Below, piece after piece: positions 17,013 through 24,390 of a DNA stretch of 64,000 bases. Numbering within the stretch: the first letter of the stretch is position 1; the number at the start of each line of letters is the position of its first letter. Both the position numbers and the translations under genes were made by a program. Source of the DNA: a virus; the IMG/VR virus record IMGVR_UViG_3300032291_002123, positions 38,066-102,065 of that record. One strand, given 5' to 3'. The notes beneath the pieces were generated by a model. That model saw nothing but the letters and a program-made list of their open reading frames with translations. It did not search any database and was not told the origin of the DNA.

Positions 17013-17035
17013 GCGTGGAAAATCCTTGACCCTTT
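17013..17035 (+). repeat. 23-bp element, copy 1
   Basis: GCGTGGAAAA-N7-CCCTTT in the gap between the deacetylase promoter and a small membrane-protein gene. A TTATGTAAT string follows at about 17046. Confidence 0.85.
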
Positions 17036-17057
17036 GTAATAAGCCTTATGTAATAAC

Positions 17058-17183
17058 TTAGTCTCCGAGGTGTTCGTGCCTATCGTGCTTGTTCAGCCAA
17101 TCGGTAAGCCAGAATAAGCCAGCCAGCATTATGACGATAGAGCCAATAACAGCACCAAAAATTAGTAGAGTTTCCATAGCCAT
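17058..17183 (-). CDS. Small membrane protein, probably leaderless
   Basis: 41 residues: METLLIFGAVIGSIVIML forms one membrane helix, then a charged HDRHEH tail. A -10 box (TATGCT) ends about six bases before the first ATG and there is no RBS, so translation is probably leaderless, common in actinobacteria. ATG at 17177 is an alternative start. Confidence 0.6.
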   Translation of the reverse strand: MAMETLLIFGAVIGSIVIMLAGLFWLTDWLNKHDRHEHLGD

Positions 17184-17188
17184 AATCT

Positions 17189-17219
17189 AGCATAAAAGAA
17201 ACCCCCTGACATAAGTCAA
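17189..17219 (-). promoter_or_regulatory. Palindromic -35 promoter that can also fold as a terminator
   Basis: The palindrome TTGACTTATGTCAG (17206-17219) is followed by TATGCT. CCCC on one side and GGGG on the other extend it to a hairpin with a T-rich tail, so it may also terminate the gene at 17241-17486. Confidence 0.55.
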
Positions 17220-17240
17220 GGGGTCGTGTCTTTTTAGGGT

Positions 17241-17486
17241 CTAGCCCTCCACAGAAGCCTCATAGAAAGGCGGAAGTGGTTGAGTTGATGCCAGAGCCTT
17301 GCCGAACTTTTCTATCGCCAAGCAGGTGTCAGCAATCCAAGTGTCGTAAAGCACCTTGTCCACACCTGAGTGGGCTTCGTTCTTTTTTGCTTTCAACTCG
17401 GTAAGCGAGAACAAAAGAACGCTTTTCATAAATTGTAGTTCTTGGGTCTCGAACTCTACTGAGGTTGAGGTTTTTGTTTCTGTCAT
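17241..17486 (-). CDS. Hypothetical small protein
   Basis: 81 residues, helical, no recognised domain. RBS GGAGAAAGAA. Last gene of a short operon with 17501-17929. Confidence 0.75.
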   Translation of the reverse strand: MTETKTSTSVEFETQELQFMKSVLLFSLTELKAKKNEAHSGVDKVLYDTWIADTCLAIEKFGKALASTQPLPPFYEASVEG

Positions 17487-17500
17487 TTCTTTCTCCGTTT

Positions 17501-17929
17501 CTAGTTGTTTTTGTTGTTTAGGTAGTTGATGTAGCCGTCGCTGTTGATTTCTGCCTGATACTCGTCGGCATACACCCTCGGGTTAGTTTCTACTCTTGGG
17601 TAAGCACAGGTAGAGCAAAGGTCGTAGTCGATGTCAATCCCAACTCCGCAAACGCACTTGCGCTCCTCCAACTCCTCGGGTTCGGGTTCGATGTCTCGGG
17701 TATCGCCCTCGTCGATAATCGGGTTAGCCAATCGCTCTCGCTCATACTCCTCACCCTGAGCAACTCCAACCTCGTAGCCCGTGTCATAGGCGAGGTCGAA
17801 AATCATACGGGTGTTGTAGAGGTGTAGGTATGGTTCGGTCTTGTTATACCAATCCCAGAACGCAGCCTCTCGCACTCGTGCTTTTCGGGTGCTTACATCT
17901 AGGAAAGCGTTTACTTCGTCTTGTGTCAT
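17501..17929 (-). CDS. Zinc-ribbon-containing hypothetical protein
   Basis: 142 residues; a C-terminal CVCG/CSTC pair (about 97-118) forms a probable zinc ribbon after an acidic EPEPEELEE stretch. RBS AAAGGACAAAA. Function unknown. Confidence 0.78.
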   Translation of the reverse strand: MTQDEVNAFLDVSTRKARVREAAFWDWYNKTEPYLHLYNTRMIFDLAYDTGYEVGVAQGEEYERERLANPIIDEGDTRDIEPEPEELEERKCVCGVGIDIDYDLCSTCAYPRVETNPRVYADEYQAEINSDGYINYLNNKNN

Positions 17930-17953
17930 TTTTGTCCTTTCTACAATACTAGG

Positions 17954-18142
17954 TTAGTCCGTGTCGAAGTGTTTGTCAAGTTCACTCGCCAAATAATTTA
18001 CGGCAATCGCAAGAATTAGGAAACACCCACCGATTAGCAGATTTGAGAATACAAGAGCATAACCAAAAGTTCCGCTAAACAGGATTGCCAGAGCAACTCC
18101 TCGAAGTAGGATTACCAATCCCTCCCGATTGTTCTTGCTCAC
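17954..18142 (-). CDS. Small two-helix membrane protein
   Basis: 62 residues with two hydrophobic helices and a basic N-terminus (VSKNNREG). I chose GTG at 18142 because it overlaps the stop of the upstream 36-residue ORF; an ATG at 18187 would extend it by 15 residues. Confidence 0.65.
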   Translation of the reverse strand: MSKNNREGLVILLRGVALAILFSGTFGYALVFSNLLIGGCFLILAIAVNYLASELDKHFDTD

Positions 18143-18249
18143 TTGTTCCTCTGCGGTCTGCTCTTGGCGATTTGATTTATAGCCCAAGCAAAAGCCAACG
18201 CCCCAGATACAATCAGCCCAATAGCAGCCACTAAAAGTAGTTCTCTCAT
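18139..18249 (-). CDS. Very small membrane protein (36 residues)
   Basis: MRELLLVAAIGLIVSGALAF forms one membrane helix; the tail is basic. RBS AAAGGACAAA. Translationally coupled to the next small membrane protein. Confidence 0.6.
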   Translation of the reverse strand: MRELLLVAAIGLIVSGALAFAWAINQIAKSRPQRNK

Positions 18250-18283
18250 TTTGTCCTTTCGTCGTTTCTATGTTAGCACATTA

Positions 18284-18550
18284 TCACAGATAAGGCAACA
18301 TACCAAGCCGTCTCGACAATTCTGCCTCACATTGCGTTGAGAGGTCGCCAAAGACCTCCTCAGCGTTCGGGATAGTTCCTGACCTGTCTAGGTAAGTAAT
18401 CCCAGCGATAAGGCTCACGAGAGTGTTTACCGAGAACTCAATCTCATTGTCAAAGTCTAAAAATCCAGCGGTGAAGTTGTCGTTCACTCGATTGACAAAG
18501 GCGACGATTTCGTCGTCTGTCATTTCGGTAATGCTTTTTTCGGCAGCCAT
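18284..18550 (-). CDS. Hypothetical acidic protein
   Basis: 88 residues, acidic and helical, no recognised domain. RBS GAAAGGC. Monocistronic or first of the following operon. Confidence 0.75.
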   Translation of the reverse strand: MAAEKSITEMTDDEIVAFVNRVNDNFTAGFLDFDNEIEFSVNTLVSLIAGITYLDRSGTIPNAEEVFGDLSTQCEAELSRRLGMLPYL

Positions 18551-18590
18551 AGTAAGCCTTTCTTTGTTTATTATTTTAGCAGATTATTCT

Positions 18591-18613
18591 GCGTGGAAAA
18601 TCCCCTACCCTTT
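18591..18613 (+). repeat. 23-bp element, copy 2
   Basis: GCGTGGAAAA-N7-CCCTTT in the gap upstream of the 18550 start codon. Confidence 0.85.
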
Positions 18614-18661
18614 ACGACAGAGCCGAACTCTCGCTCGGCTTGTCGGTGGGTGGGTGTATCC

Positions 18662-18880
18662 TTACCCGAAAAGATTTTTCCAGCAGGGTGGGCAATACCC
18701 TGATTGGAAACGCTCACGCTGGTCGGCGGTGAGATTAGGGAAAGCGTTTTGTATCAACGCCCCCTGATTGTAATCGAACAGGTTCTTGGAACTGACCTCA
18801 ACCTGAATAGTTCCCTCACACTTAGGGCAAGGCTTAGAGGTTGCGAGATACTCGCCCTCTTTGATTTTCTCGAACTTCAT
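18662..18880 (-). CDS. Zinc-ribbon protein
   Basis: 72 residues with CPKC at about 17-20 and CPPC near the C-terminus, a two-knuckle zinc ribbon. Strong RBS AAAAGGAGAG. Possible nucleic-acid or RNA-polymerase binding; unknown. Confidence 0.78.
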   Translation of the reverse strand: MKFEKIKEGEYLATSKPCPKCEGTIQVEVSSKNLFDYNQGALIQNAFPNLTADQRERFQSGYCPPCWKNLFG

Positions 18881-18904
18881 TTTGCTCTCCTTTTTATTTT
18901 CTAA

Positions 18905-19042
18905 CTAAACACGAACTCGGTAAACTCGCCAAGCGAGATTTCGCCACGGATAAGTTGCCATAGCAAAAGTGTCTGCCTCTTTTTTCGTAGCGAACTGATA
19001 AGGCTGAACACCTTGACCACGAACCTCAATAACCCAAATCAT
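18905..19042 (-). CDS. Hypothetical small protein (45 residues)
   Basis: The frame MIWVIEVRGQGVQPYQ follows directly after the stop of 19043-19531 (TAA then ATG). Tryptophan- and arginine-rich end (WRVYRVRV). No domain recognised. Confidence 0.6.
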   Translation of the reverse strand: MIWVIEVRGQGVQPYQFATKKEADTFAMATYPWRNLAWRVYRVRV

Positions 19043-19531
19043 TTACACCAACTCCTGTTCATCTTGTAAAACCACAAGCGAGACCACGCCTCGCTCTTTG
19101 ATTGGGTAGAACCCATACTGACCACGAGCAAAGTGGTAGTAGACATTAGCCAACTTGTAGCCCTTGCTCTCGTAGAACTTTTGCTGTTTGCCGTAAGAAT
19201 TAGCAACCGAAACATTGACCCACGATACAGAACCATCTGGGTTGTTTACTCGCCACACCTTGCCATACTTGCCGTCTACAATTTTTGCGTCTACGACATT
19301 ACCCTCCAAGTCGAGCAAAGCGTTTTCGTAATCAACGCCGTGATTGCGAGCCAAGCGAGCCTCACGGATGTGTTCACGATACATACCCTCGTGATAAAAA
19401 GCGTAGCCGTCGTTATCCAAAATACGCTGTTTGTCTAACTCAACAGCGTGAGCGTTCTGCTCACACTCGACAGCGTGAGCCTCCCACTCTTGTGGCGAAA
19501 CTCCCTCACGATACCAAATCGAAACTGACAT
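19043..19531 (-). CDS. Hypothetical protein
   Basis: 162 residues; helical, charged N-terminal half and a beta-rich middle. No domain recognised. RBS AAAGGAGATAC, own palindromic promoter. Confidence 0.78.
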   Translation of the reverse strand: MSVSIWYREGVSPQEWEAHAVECEQNAHAVELDKQRILDNDGYAFYHEGMYREHIREARLARNHGVDYENALLDLEGNVVDAKIVDGKYGKVWRVNNPDGSVSWVNVSVANSYGKQQKFYESKGYKLANVYYHFARGQYGFYPIKERGVVSLVVLQDEQELV

Positions 19532-19551
19532 TTGTATCTCCTTTCACTAAA

Positions 19552-19581
19552 ATAGTATCAAAGACTACTGACATTTGTCAA
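19552..19581 (-). promoter_or_regulatory. Palindromic -35 promoter
   Basis: TTGACAAATGTCAG (palindrome at 19568-19581) with TACTAT at 19552-19557, 18-bp spacer, upstream of 19531. Confidence 0.65.
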
Positions 19582-19583
19582 GT

Positions 19584-20033
19584 CTAAAAGCCATTGTTTT
19601 TCGCACAGACAGGGCCGATACCCTCGGCAACGCTCTTAGGGTCTGTCAGGAAAATACCGCAGACACAGCACATACCTGTTTCCATACCAAAAGCCTTAGC
19701 CTGTTCCAGCGACATTTTGTGTTCTGGTTTTAGGCGATAGATAGCCCCAGCCTCATACTCGAAACCGCCCTCTAATGCGTTCAGTTTCTTAGCGTAAAGA
19801 CGGCTACTCATTTTGCTCGGGTGAACTCGGTAGATGTCGCCGTTCGGCATACGATACATACCAACCTCGCCGACAATTCCAGCAGCCCGAGGTGCTTTTA
19901 GTAGCGAACCGATTAGGTCGCTAGCGTCTTTCGAGGTGAGAACCTCAAAGTTGATTTCCTCGCCATTGTAGACACGCTCGGTTAGGAGTTTCTCGATGAA
20001 CTCCACCTGTCGAACTGATACCTTGTTAGCCAT
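19584..20033 (-). CDS. DUF6011-like zinc protein
   Basis: 149 residues; the C-terminal CCVCGIFLTDPKSVAEGIG-PVC pattern is the DUF6011 zinc-binding signature common in actinophages and actinobacteria. The N-terminal part (QVEFIEKLLTER) is a conserved helical region in such proteins. Function unknown. Confidence 0.85.
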   Translation of the reverse strand: MANKVSVRQVEFIEKLLTERVYNGEEINFEVLTSKDASDLIGSLLKAPRAAGIVGEVGMYRMPNGDIYRVHPSKMSSRLYAKKLNALEGGFEYEAGAIYRLKPEHKMSLEQAKAFGMETGMCCVCGIFLTDPKSVAEGIGPVCAKNNGF

Positions 20034-20060
20034 TTGCTATCCTCTCTCTCTTACAACTAA

Positions 20061-20090
20061 AAGATAGCACACCCCCCTGACATTTGTCAA
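20061..20090 (-). promoter_or_regulatory. Palindromic -35 promoter
   Basis: TTGACAAATGTCAG (20077-20090), 18-bp spacer, TATCTT at 20061-20066, upstream of 20033. Confidence 0.65.
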
Positions 20091-20152
20091 TTCCTATTAG
20101 GCGTGTCGCTTATGTAATTATTTTGCCAGGCGGTTGCTAGGCTGCCTCGCTC

Positions 20153-20175
20153 AAAGGGTGGGGCTTTTTCCACGC
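20153..20175 (-). repeat. 23-bp element, copy 10
   Basis: Minus-strand GCGTGGAAAA-N7-CCCTTT between the 20033 promoter and the terminator at 20222. TTATGTAAT lies nearby at 20110. Confidence 0.85.
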
Positions 20176-20221
20176 AAAACCAGCCAAAAATAAAAGATAG
20201 TTAGCGTAAGTAATAAAAAAA

Positions 20222-20250
20222 GAACCTTGCCTCTCGGCAAAGTTCTTTTT
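20222..20250 (-). terminator. Rho-independent terminator
   Basis: GAACTTTGCC/GGCAAGGTTC-like stem with TCTC/GAGA loop and T-runs on both sides; ends the operon whose last gene is 20264-20497. Confidence 0.75.
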
Positions 20251-20263
20251 CGTGTGGTTCGGT

Positions 20264-20497
20264 TTACTCCTGCGAAAGTCGCTCGTTCATTAGAGCCAAG
20301 ACCTGTCGGCTGTGAGCCAGCACTTCGGTAAGCCTCTCGACCTCGCTGTGTATTTTTAGGTCAATCACCTTTTGGGATAACTTGACCAATCCCTCCATAA
20401 TTTTTATCTGCTCTGCCATAGCCCATACGATAGCCTCTCGTGGTGCGTTGGCGATTGTGGTTTCCCACTCCTCAATCGAGGTTAGTTGTTTTGACAT
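20264..20497 (-). CDS. Hypothetical helical protein
   Basis: 77 residues from MSKQLTSIEEWE (RBS AGGAAGTT); an upstream ATG at 20551 lacks an RBS. Coiled-coil-like C-terminal half. Function unknown. Confidence 0.7.
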   Translation of the reverse strand: MSKQLTSIEEWETTIANAPREAIVWAMAEQIKIMEGLVKLSQKVIDLKIHSEVERLTEVLAHSRQVLALMNERLSQE

Positions 20498-20557
20498 AAC
20501 TTCCTTTGGTTGTTTCGGCAAGGGGGAGATGTTCTCAATCCCCCGAGCCAAGTTTTT

Positions 20558-20767
20558 TTATTTAGCGTTTGCCCAAGCAATCGCTTTGTTGATTAGAGGT
20601 AGGCAAGCCATAAAGACCAGCCAAGAGAAATACATCACGAGCAGGTTATCCCACACGCCAGCACTTCCCGGTTCCGCACCCAGAGCCATTAGCAATAGGT
20701 TTAGAACGACATAAGCCAGAAAAATTACAGGAAAGAAAATCGTTCCTCGAACTAATCGCTTTATCAT
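20558..20767 (-). CDS. Small two-helix membrane protein
   Basis: 69 residues with two hydrophobic helices (FFPVIFLAYVVLNLLLM and the C-terminal LLVMYFSWLVFMACL). RBS AAAGGAC. A TTGACA-17-TACCTT promoter lies just upstream. Confidence 0.75.
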   Translation of the reverse strand: MIKRLVRGTIFFPVIFLAYVVLNLLLMALGAEPGSAGVWDNLLVMYFSWLVFMACLPLINKAIAWANAK

Positions 20768-20813
20768 TTTTGTCCTTTCGACATTTCTAAGGTATCAAAC
20801 CACTCGGCTTTTG

Positions 20814-21089
20814 TCAAGCGTTGTAGTAAGACCAATTTCGGTGGATTTCCTCTTGCTCGTATTCACGAATACATCTCGCACAATGTTGCTCGTCGTCTTT
20901 CGTGCTGAAAGCAATTTCCTCACCGCAGTTCGCACAGCCCATTTCGGTAGGCGTAGGTTCGTGAGGTGCGTTTCCGTCTGCCTCCTCACAGATTGTTTCG
21001 TCGCCCCACACCTTGTCGCTAATCCAAATGCTCGGCGATACTTCTGTGATTACCTCTCCACAATGTAGGCACTCGTTTTTCTTGGTCAT
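20814..21089 (-). CDS. Double zinc-knuckle protein
   Basis: 91 residues from MTKKNECLHCG, chosen because AGGAG is nine bases upstream. CLHCG pairs near the N-terminus, and CANCG/CARC form a second zinc site in the C-terminal half. Probably nucleic-acid or protein binding; function unknown. Confidence 0.75.
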   Translation of the reverse strand: MTKKNECLHCGEVITEVSPSIWISDKVWGDETICEEADGNAPHEPTPTEMGCANCGEEIAFSTKDDEQHCARCIREYEQEEIHRNWSYYNA

Positions 21090-21119
21090 AGTTATCATCT
21101 CCTAATTTCTAAGGTAGCA

Positions 21120-21398
21120 CTACCTACTGACATACTCGGTTTCCAATACTTCTGTTAGTAGTCGGTCATAGTCGTATTCACCCAAACGGAAACCAGCCTC
21201 GACAATAATCTCTGCCAACTTCACGCCCAAGCCATCTGCGACAGATTGGATTACTTCGCTCGACATCTCTTTTACGCCACGCTCTACTTCGCTTAGGTAG
21301 CCGATAGAGACATTTGATTTGGCGGATAGTTGTCTTAGTGTCCAGCCTCTCTGCGTTCGTAGGTCTCGAACTACATCACCTACGGCAACTCGCAACAT
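21120..21398 (-). CDS. ClgR-like XRE-family transcription regulator
   Basis: 92 residues. Nearly the whole protein is an XRE HTH: VGDVVRDLRTQRGWTLRQLS, then SIGYLSEVERGVKEMSSEV, the pattern seen in actinobacterial ClgR, activator of Clp protease genes. Start ATG at 21398 overlaps the upstream stop (TGATG). The downstream gene is preceded by a half palindrome. It is the best internal candidate for a protein reading the palindromic promoters, but no binding can be shown from sequence. Confidence 0.85.
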   Translation of the reverse strand: MLRVAVGDVVRDLRTQRGWTLRQLSAKSNVSIGYLSEVERGVKEMSSEVIQSVADGLGVKLAEIIVEAGFRLGEYDYDRLLTEVLETEYVSR

Positions 21399-21805
21399 CA
21401 CGACCAAACACCAGCCAAATACTTTTCGGCGGCTAGGTTTGCCTTTTCAGCAAAATCGATTGCCACATCTAGTTCGTGAAAAGGTTCGCTGAACCACTCG
21501 GTATCTGTTTCGTGTAGAACTACGAACCAAGAATTATTTACCCAACAAAAAACTTCCTCGTCTTTGCCAGACCAATCGCTAAGTTCCTTGTCGGTCTTGA
21601 TACCGAACTCCTCTAACTTATCGGTGTAGCGGATTACTTCGTCGTGTCCATTTTTATTCACAGCGTTGATACGCATTTCACCCTCACGATAAACCGCAAA
21701 AGGATTGTCCTCGCTTGACCACACCAATTCAGTTCCAACTTCGTTGGTGTAGAACGCACTATCCTGTCGCTTTGGGTCAGTTCCGTATTTCGTCAGTTTT
21801 GTCAT
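21398..21805 (-). CDS. Hypothetical protein coupled to the ClgR-like regulator
   Basis: 135 residues, acidic, no recognised domain. RBS AAGGAGAAAAAAC. Stop overlaps the regulator's start. Confidence 0.75.
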   Translation of the reverse strand: MTKLTKYGTDPKRQDSAFYTNEVGTELVWSSEDNPFAVYREGEMRINAVNKNGHDEVIRYTDKLEEFGIKTDKELSDWSGKDEEVFCWVNNSWFVVLHETDTEWFSEPFHELDVAIDFAEKANLAAEKYLAGVWS

Positions 21806-21819
21806 TTTGTTTTTTCTCC

Positions 21820-21999
21820 TTATAGATAGAACTTGTCGTCAAACTTTTGCGAGGATAAAAGTCGAAACTCCACTAACTTTTTTCCATTTAGTTTTGACCG
21901 AACGATTTTTTTCTCTGCGTGTTTCTGCGTGTTGGCGATAAGCGATACTTGTCGTATTCGTGGAACGCCGATGATTTCGTAGGTGTAGAGGTTAGCCAC
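21820..21999 (-). CDS. Hypothetical small basic protein
   Basis: 59 residues from a GTG at 21999 that overlaps the preceding stop (TAGTG). Sequence MANLYTYEIIGVPRIRQVS onward looks like a small alpha/beta domain. Unknown. Confidence 0.65.
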   Translation of the reverse strand: MANLYTYEIIGVPRIRQVSLIANTQKHAEKKIVRSKLNGKKLVEFRLLSSQKFDDKFYL

Positions 22000-22270
22000 T
22001 ATTGATACCCCTCTCGGTGAAAATCTCCAAGTGATAGTTCTCCAAGAGGATTGACGCAGGGGCTTGGTTAGAGCCAGCAACGCTGTATCCACTCGGCAAC
22101 TCAATCAACGCCTCTGGGTTGCCAGCGATAGTTTCCTCAACTGCTTTTAGGCAAGCAGGGTAGAGAACCTCGTTGATTGGCTCATAGAAATTGGTTGATA
22201 GGTGTAGCGAGATTTTCTTGTCTAATGGCAAATCGCTAGTTGCTATGCCTATGGCATTTATCAATCCCAT
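21992..22270 (-). CDS. Hypothetical protein
   Basis: 92 residues, no domain recognised. RBS AAAGGAC. A TTGACA-17-TAACCT promoter lies inside the end of the upstream gene (22330-22335 is the -35). Confidence 0.75.
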   Translation of the reverse strand: MGLINAIGIATSDLPLDKKISLHLSTNFYEPINEVLYPACLKAVEETIAGNPEALIELPSGYSVAGSNQAPASILLENYHLEIFTERGINSG

Positions 22271-22318
22271 AATTGTCCTTTCGTCTTTTTCATCTCTTAC
22301 CTAATTAGGTTATCAGGT

Positions 22319-22537
22319 TTATTGCTCTGTGTCAATCTCGGTAGAGTTCGGCACTTGTCCTACAAAGGTCAGCATAGGACCTGCGTAGGTTGGGTCGTTC
22401 ACGAGGTTCGAGAAATACGACACGAGTTCCTTAGAACTCTCTGCCACAAACTTGACGGCACTCGCCTCGTCTGTGATTGTGCCAGACTTCTCGACCTCGA
22501 ATACGAACTCGACATTTACTTTGTAAGTTTCAGCCAT
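22319..22537 (-). CDS. Hypothetical protein
   Basis: 72 residues with a VNVEFVFEVEKSG beta-strand start, no recognised domain. RBS CAGGAAAT. Confidence 0.75.
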   Translation of the reverse strand: MAETYKVNVEFVFEVEKSGTITDEASAVKFVAESSKELVSYFSNLVNDPTYAGPMLTFVGQVPNSTEIDTEQ

Positions 22538-22580
22538 TTTATTTCCTGCTTTCAGTTGGTTCTATTTTACACCAACTGCC

Positions 22581-23063
22581 TTATGTGATTAGTGAGTTTA
22601 GGTGAATACGAGCATCAAGGTAGATGTCCTCGTTTTCTCCTTCTCCAACGCTCTCCCACTCCTCGCTTTCCTTGTTCCAAACATCAGCACTACCAAACAA
22701 AGCCTCTGCTCTGTCGTCGTCTAGGAAAGTAATAGTTGGCTTGCCGTTGTTCATCTCTACCGCAACCACGAAATAAACCTGCTTGGTGTCTGGGAAATCC
22801 ATACCAAACAGACTTTCGAGGCTGTCGTATTGGTCAAGATTTTCATCAAGCCACTCCTCGAACTCCTTGGTGTATTCGGTATCGGTGATTAGCCAATTAC
22901 CATCATTGTAAGAATTATCCTTGCTCAATTCCAGCCATTGTTTAGTTCCTCGCCAGAGGAACGCAACACTTCGCTTTTGATTGTCGGCGTAGTCCTCAAC
23001 GCTTTTGATTTCTACATCTGGGATAAATGCGTTGTTGGGTGTTGCGTAAATGTCGTATGTCAT
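22581..23063 (-). CDS. Hypothetical acidic protein
   Basis: 160 residues, strongly acidic, starting MTYDIYATPNNAF. No domain recognised. RBS AGAAGGAG. Follows the gene at 23063-23257 with a one-base overlap. Confidence 0.78.
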   Translation of the reverse strand: MTYDIYATPNNAFIPDVEIKSVEDYADNQKRSVAFLWRGTKQWLELSKDNSYNDGNWLITDTEYTKEFEEWLDENLDQYDSLESLFGMDFPDTKQVYFVVAVEMNNGKPTITFLDDDRAEALFGSADVWNKESEEWESVGEGENEDIYLDARIHLNSLIT

Positions 23064-23257
23064 CAGTACTCCTTCTGTTCGATTGTTTCCGTGCCACCAA
23101 GAAACTCGAAGTCGTCTTGGTCGTGTTTTAGTAGAACCATACCGAAATCGGCTAGGTCAGCATTTCCAAAGAAAATGTGGAAGTGATTGAGAGCAACTCG
23201 TGGGTCGTCTGCCTCAACTTCATACTGCTCTGTTTTTGTAATTACAAATGTCGCCAT
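23063..23257 (-). CDS. Hypothetical small protein
   Basis: 64 residues beginning MATFVITKTEQYEVEADD, a pattern seen in small phage proteins of unknown function. RBS AAAGGACACG. Promoter TTGACT-17-TAACCT about 40 bases upstream. Confidence 0.75.
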   Translation of the reverse strand: MATFVITKTEQYEVEADDPRVALNHFHIFFGNADLADFGMVLLKHDQDDFEFLGGTETIEQKEY

Positions 23258-23317
23258 TGTTATCGTGTCCTTTCCTTGACATTTCTAGGTTAGCAAATTA
23301 TGTGCGATAAGTCAATC

Positions 23318-23590
23318 TTATTTACGGCGTGGTCTGCCACGACCAGCCTTGATGTTTCGGCAGATTATCTCGGCTCGTGGTGCGAACCACTTGTCGAGTT
23401 CCTCTGGGTCAAAGAGAATAACATTGTTAGTAGTTCGAGCGACTTCCTTTGGTCTGGTAGTCGAGTTCTCGTCATAGTTCACAAAGTAGAGAACTCTCGC
23501 AGCACTAATGTCGTATTTCTTGGCGAGGTCTTTGTAAGACCAGAGTTGCTTTCCATCTAGGAAATAAGTAATTCGTTTTTCGAGTTTCAT
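23318..23590 (-). CDS. Excisionase/MerR-like HTH protein
   Basis: 90 residues from MKLEKRITYFLDGKQ (RBS AAAGGATAC; a longer start would lie inside the promoter). The DLAKKYDISAARVLYFV helix pair and DPEELDKWF resemble small excisionase-type HTH domains. The C-terminus GRGRPRRK is AT-hook-like. A DNA-binding regulator is likely. Confidence 0.75.
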   Translation of the reverse strand: MKLEKRITYFLDGKQLWSYKDLAKKYDISAARVLYFVNYDENSTTRPKEVARTTNNVILFDPEELDKWFAPRAEIICRNIKAGRGRPRRK

Positions 23591-23612
23591 TTGTATCCTT
23601 TCTACATTACAG

Positions 23613-23642
23613 AGTATGCCACACACCCCTGACATTTGTCAA
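23613..23642 (-). promoter_or_regulatory. Palindromic -35 promoter
   Basis: TTGACAAATGTCAG (23629-23642), 18-bp spacer, CATACT at 23613-23618, for the HTH gene. Confidence 0.65.
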
Positions 23643-23646
23643 ACTC

Positions 23647-23669
23647 AAAGGGTAGCGAGTTTTCCACGC
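23647..23669 (-). repeat. 23-bp element, copy 11
   Basis: Minus-strand GCGTGGAAAA-N7-CCCTTT, five bases upstream of the 23629-23642 palindrome. Confidence 0.85.
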
Positions 23670-23702
23670 AAATCCACGCAAAAAAAATAAAGCATAAAAA
23701 AG

Positions 23703-23724
23703 CACCCCGACTTTCGTCGGGGTG
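23703..23724 (-). terminator. Rho-independent terminator
   Basis: CACCCCGAC/GTCGGGGTG stem with a four-base loop and a T-run on the minus strand; ends gene 23739-24062. Confidence 0.8.
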
Positions 23725-23738
23725 GGAAGCGACTTATC

Positions 23739-24062
23739 TCACTTTACGAGAGAAATAAAGTCGTAAGGGTTCTCATACGAAGCGGCTTCAAACGCTTCTG
23801 GGAACGCACTTTTCAGCACATCACGCTTCAAATCGACACGGCTTCTGCGCTCAATCTTGAACGCTGGAACACCGCCGACATTAGCGAACTCCGCTTTTCC
23901 AATCGCAGAACGGAGAACCTGTTCAGCAACAGCCTTGCGAGCCTTTGCTTCCTTTTCCGCATTTGCGGCTTCGGCAAAGTCAGCAATCGCCTTGCGAACT
24001 TCGGGGTTGAACCCAACTTCAACCGAACTTCCTGGAACAAAAGCAACTAATACTTTCGACAT
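23739..24062 (-). CDS. Paralogue A of a two-copy small protein family
   Basis: 107 residues from MSKVLVAFVPG. About 70 percent identical by eye to 29227-29550: both have SVEVGF, an AxNAEKEAKA helix and an ASYENPYDF C-terminus. The start was chosen for its RBS (AAAGGAG); upstream starts lie in the leader. The leader has a GTGGG/CCCAC hairpin at about 24081-24093, also seen before the paralogue. Function unknown. Confidence 0.8.
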   Translation of the reverse strand: MSKVLVAFVPGSSVEVGFNPEVRKAIADFAEAANAEKEAKARKAVAEQVLRSAIGKAEFANVGGVPAFKIERRSRVDLKRDVLKSAFPEAFEAASYENPYDFISLVK

Positions 24063-24099
24063 CTTTATCAACTCCTTTCCGTGGGACCCCCACATTTTT

Positions 24100-24129
24100 A
24101 TTATGTCATAGACCCCTGACATTAGTCAA
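24100..24129 (-). promoter_or_regulatory. Palindromic -35 promoter
   Basis: TTGACTAATGTCAG (24116-24129), 18-bp spacer, CATAAT at 24100-24105, for paralogue A. Confidence 0.65.
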
Positions 24130-24131
24130 GT

Positions 24132-24254
24132 CTATCGCTCGTTGTCTTTTGCGACAGCGATTTGGATTTCGATTAGGGCTTCCTCGGCGTTTATCTCTCG
24201 TGCTTCAAATCGGTCAAGGATTGCCACAAACTCGGCAGCAAGTAGTTCGTTCAT
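24132..24254 (-). CDS. Hypothetical small helical protein (40 residues)
   Basis: The frame MNELLAAEFVAILDRFEARE has RBS GAGGTGAT and its own promoter. One long amphipathic helix. Unknown. Confidence 0.65.
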   Translation of the reverse strand: MNELLAAEFVAILDRFEAREINAEEALIEIQIAVAKDNER

Positions 24255-24279
24255 TTTTCATCACCTCTCTTACAAAGAA

Positions 24280-24309
24280 AGTATCGCACCACCCCCTGAC
24301 ATAAACAAT
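24280..24309 (-). promoter_or_regulatory. Degenerate palindromic -35 promoter
   Basis: The ATGTCAGGGGG half is kept while the -35 arm is degenerate; GATACT at 24280-24285. Upstream of the 40-residue gene. Confidence 0.5.
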
Positions 24310-24314
24310 TTTTA

Positions 24315-24337
24315 GAAGGGTAAGGGATTTTCCACGC
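24315..24337 (-). repeat. 23-bp element, copy 12
   Basis: Minus-strand GCGTGGAAAA-N7-CCCTTC between the preceding promoter and the terminator at 24358. Confidence 0.8.
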
Positions 24338-24357
24338 AAATCCAGGCAAAAAAGAAA

Positions 24358-24377
24358 CCCCGTGCTTTCACACGGGG
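24358..24377 (-). terminator. Rho-independent terminator
   Basis: CCCCGTG/CACGGGG stem, six-base loop, T-rich tail; ends the NlpC/P60 gene. Confidence 0.8.
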
Positions 24378-24390
24378 CTTCCTTTTGTGG

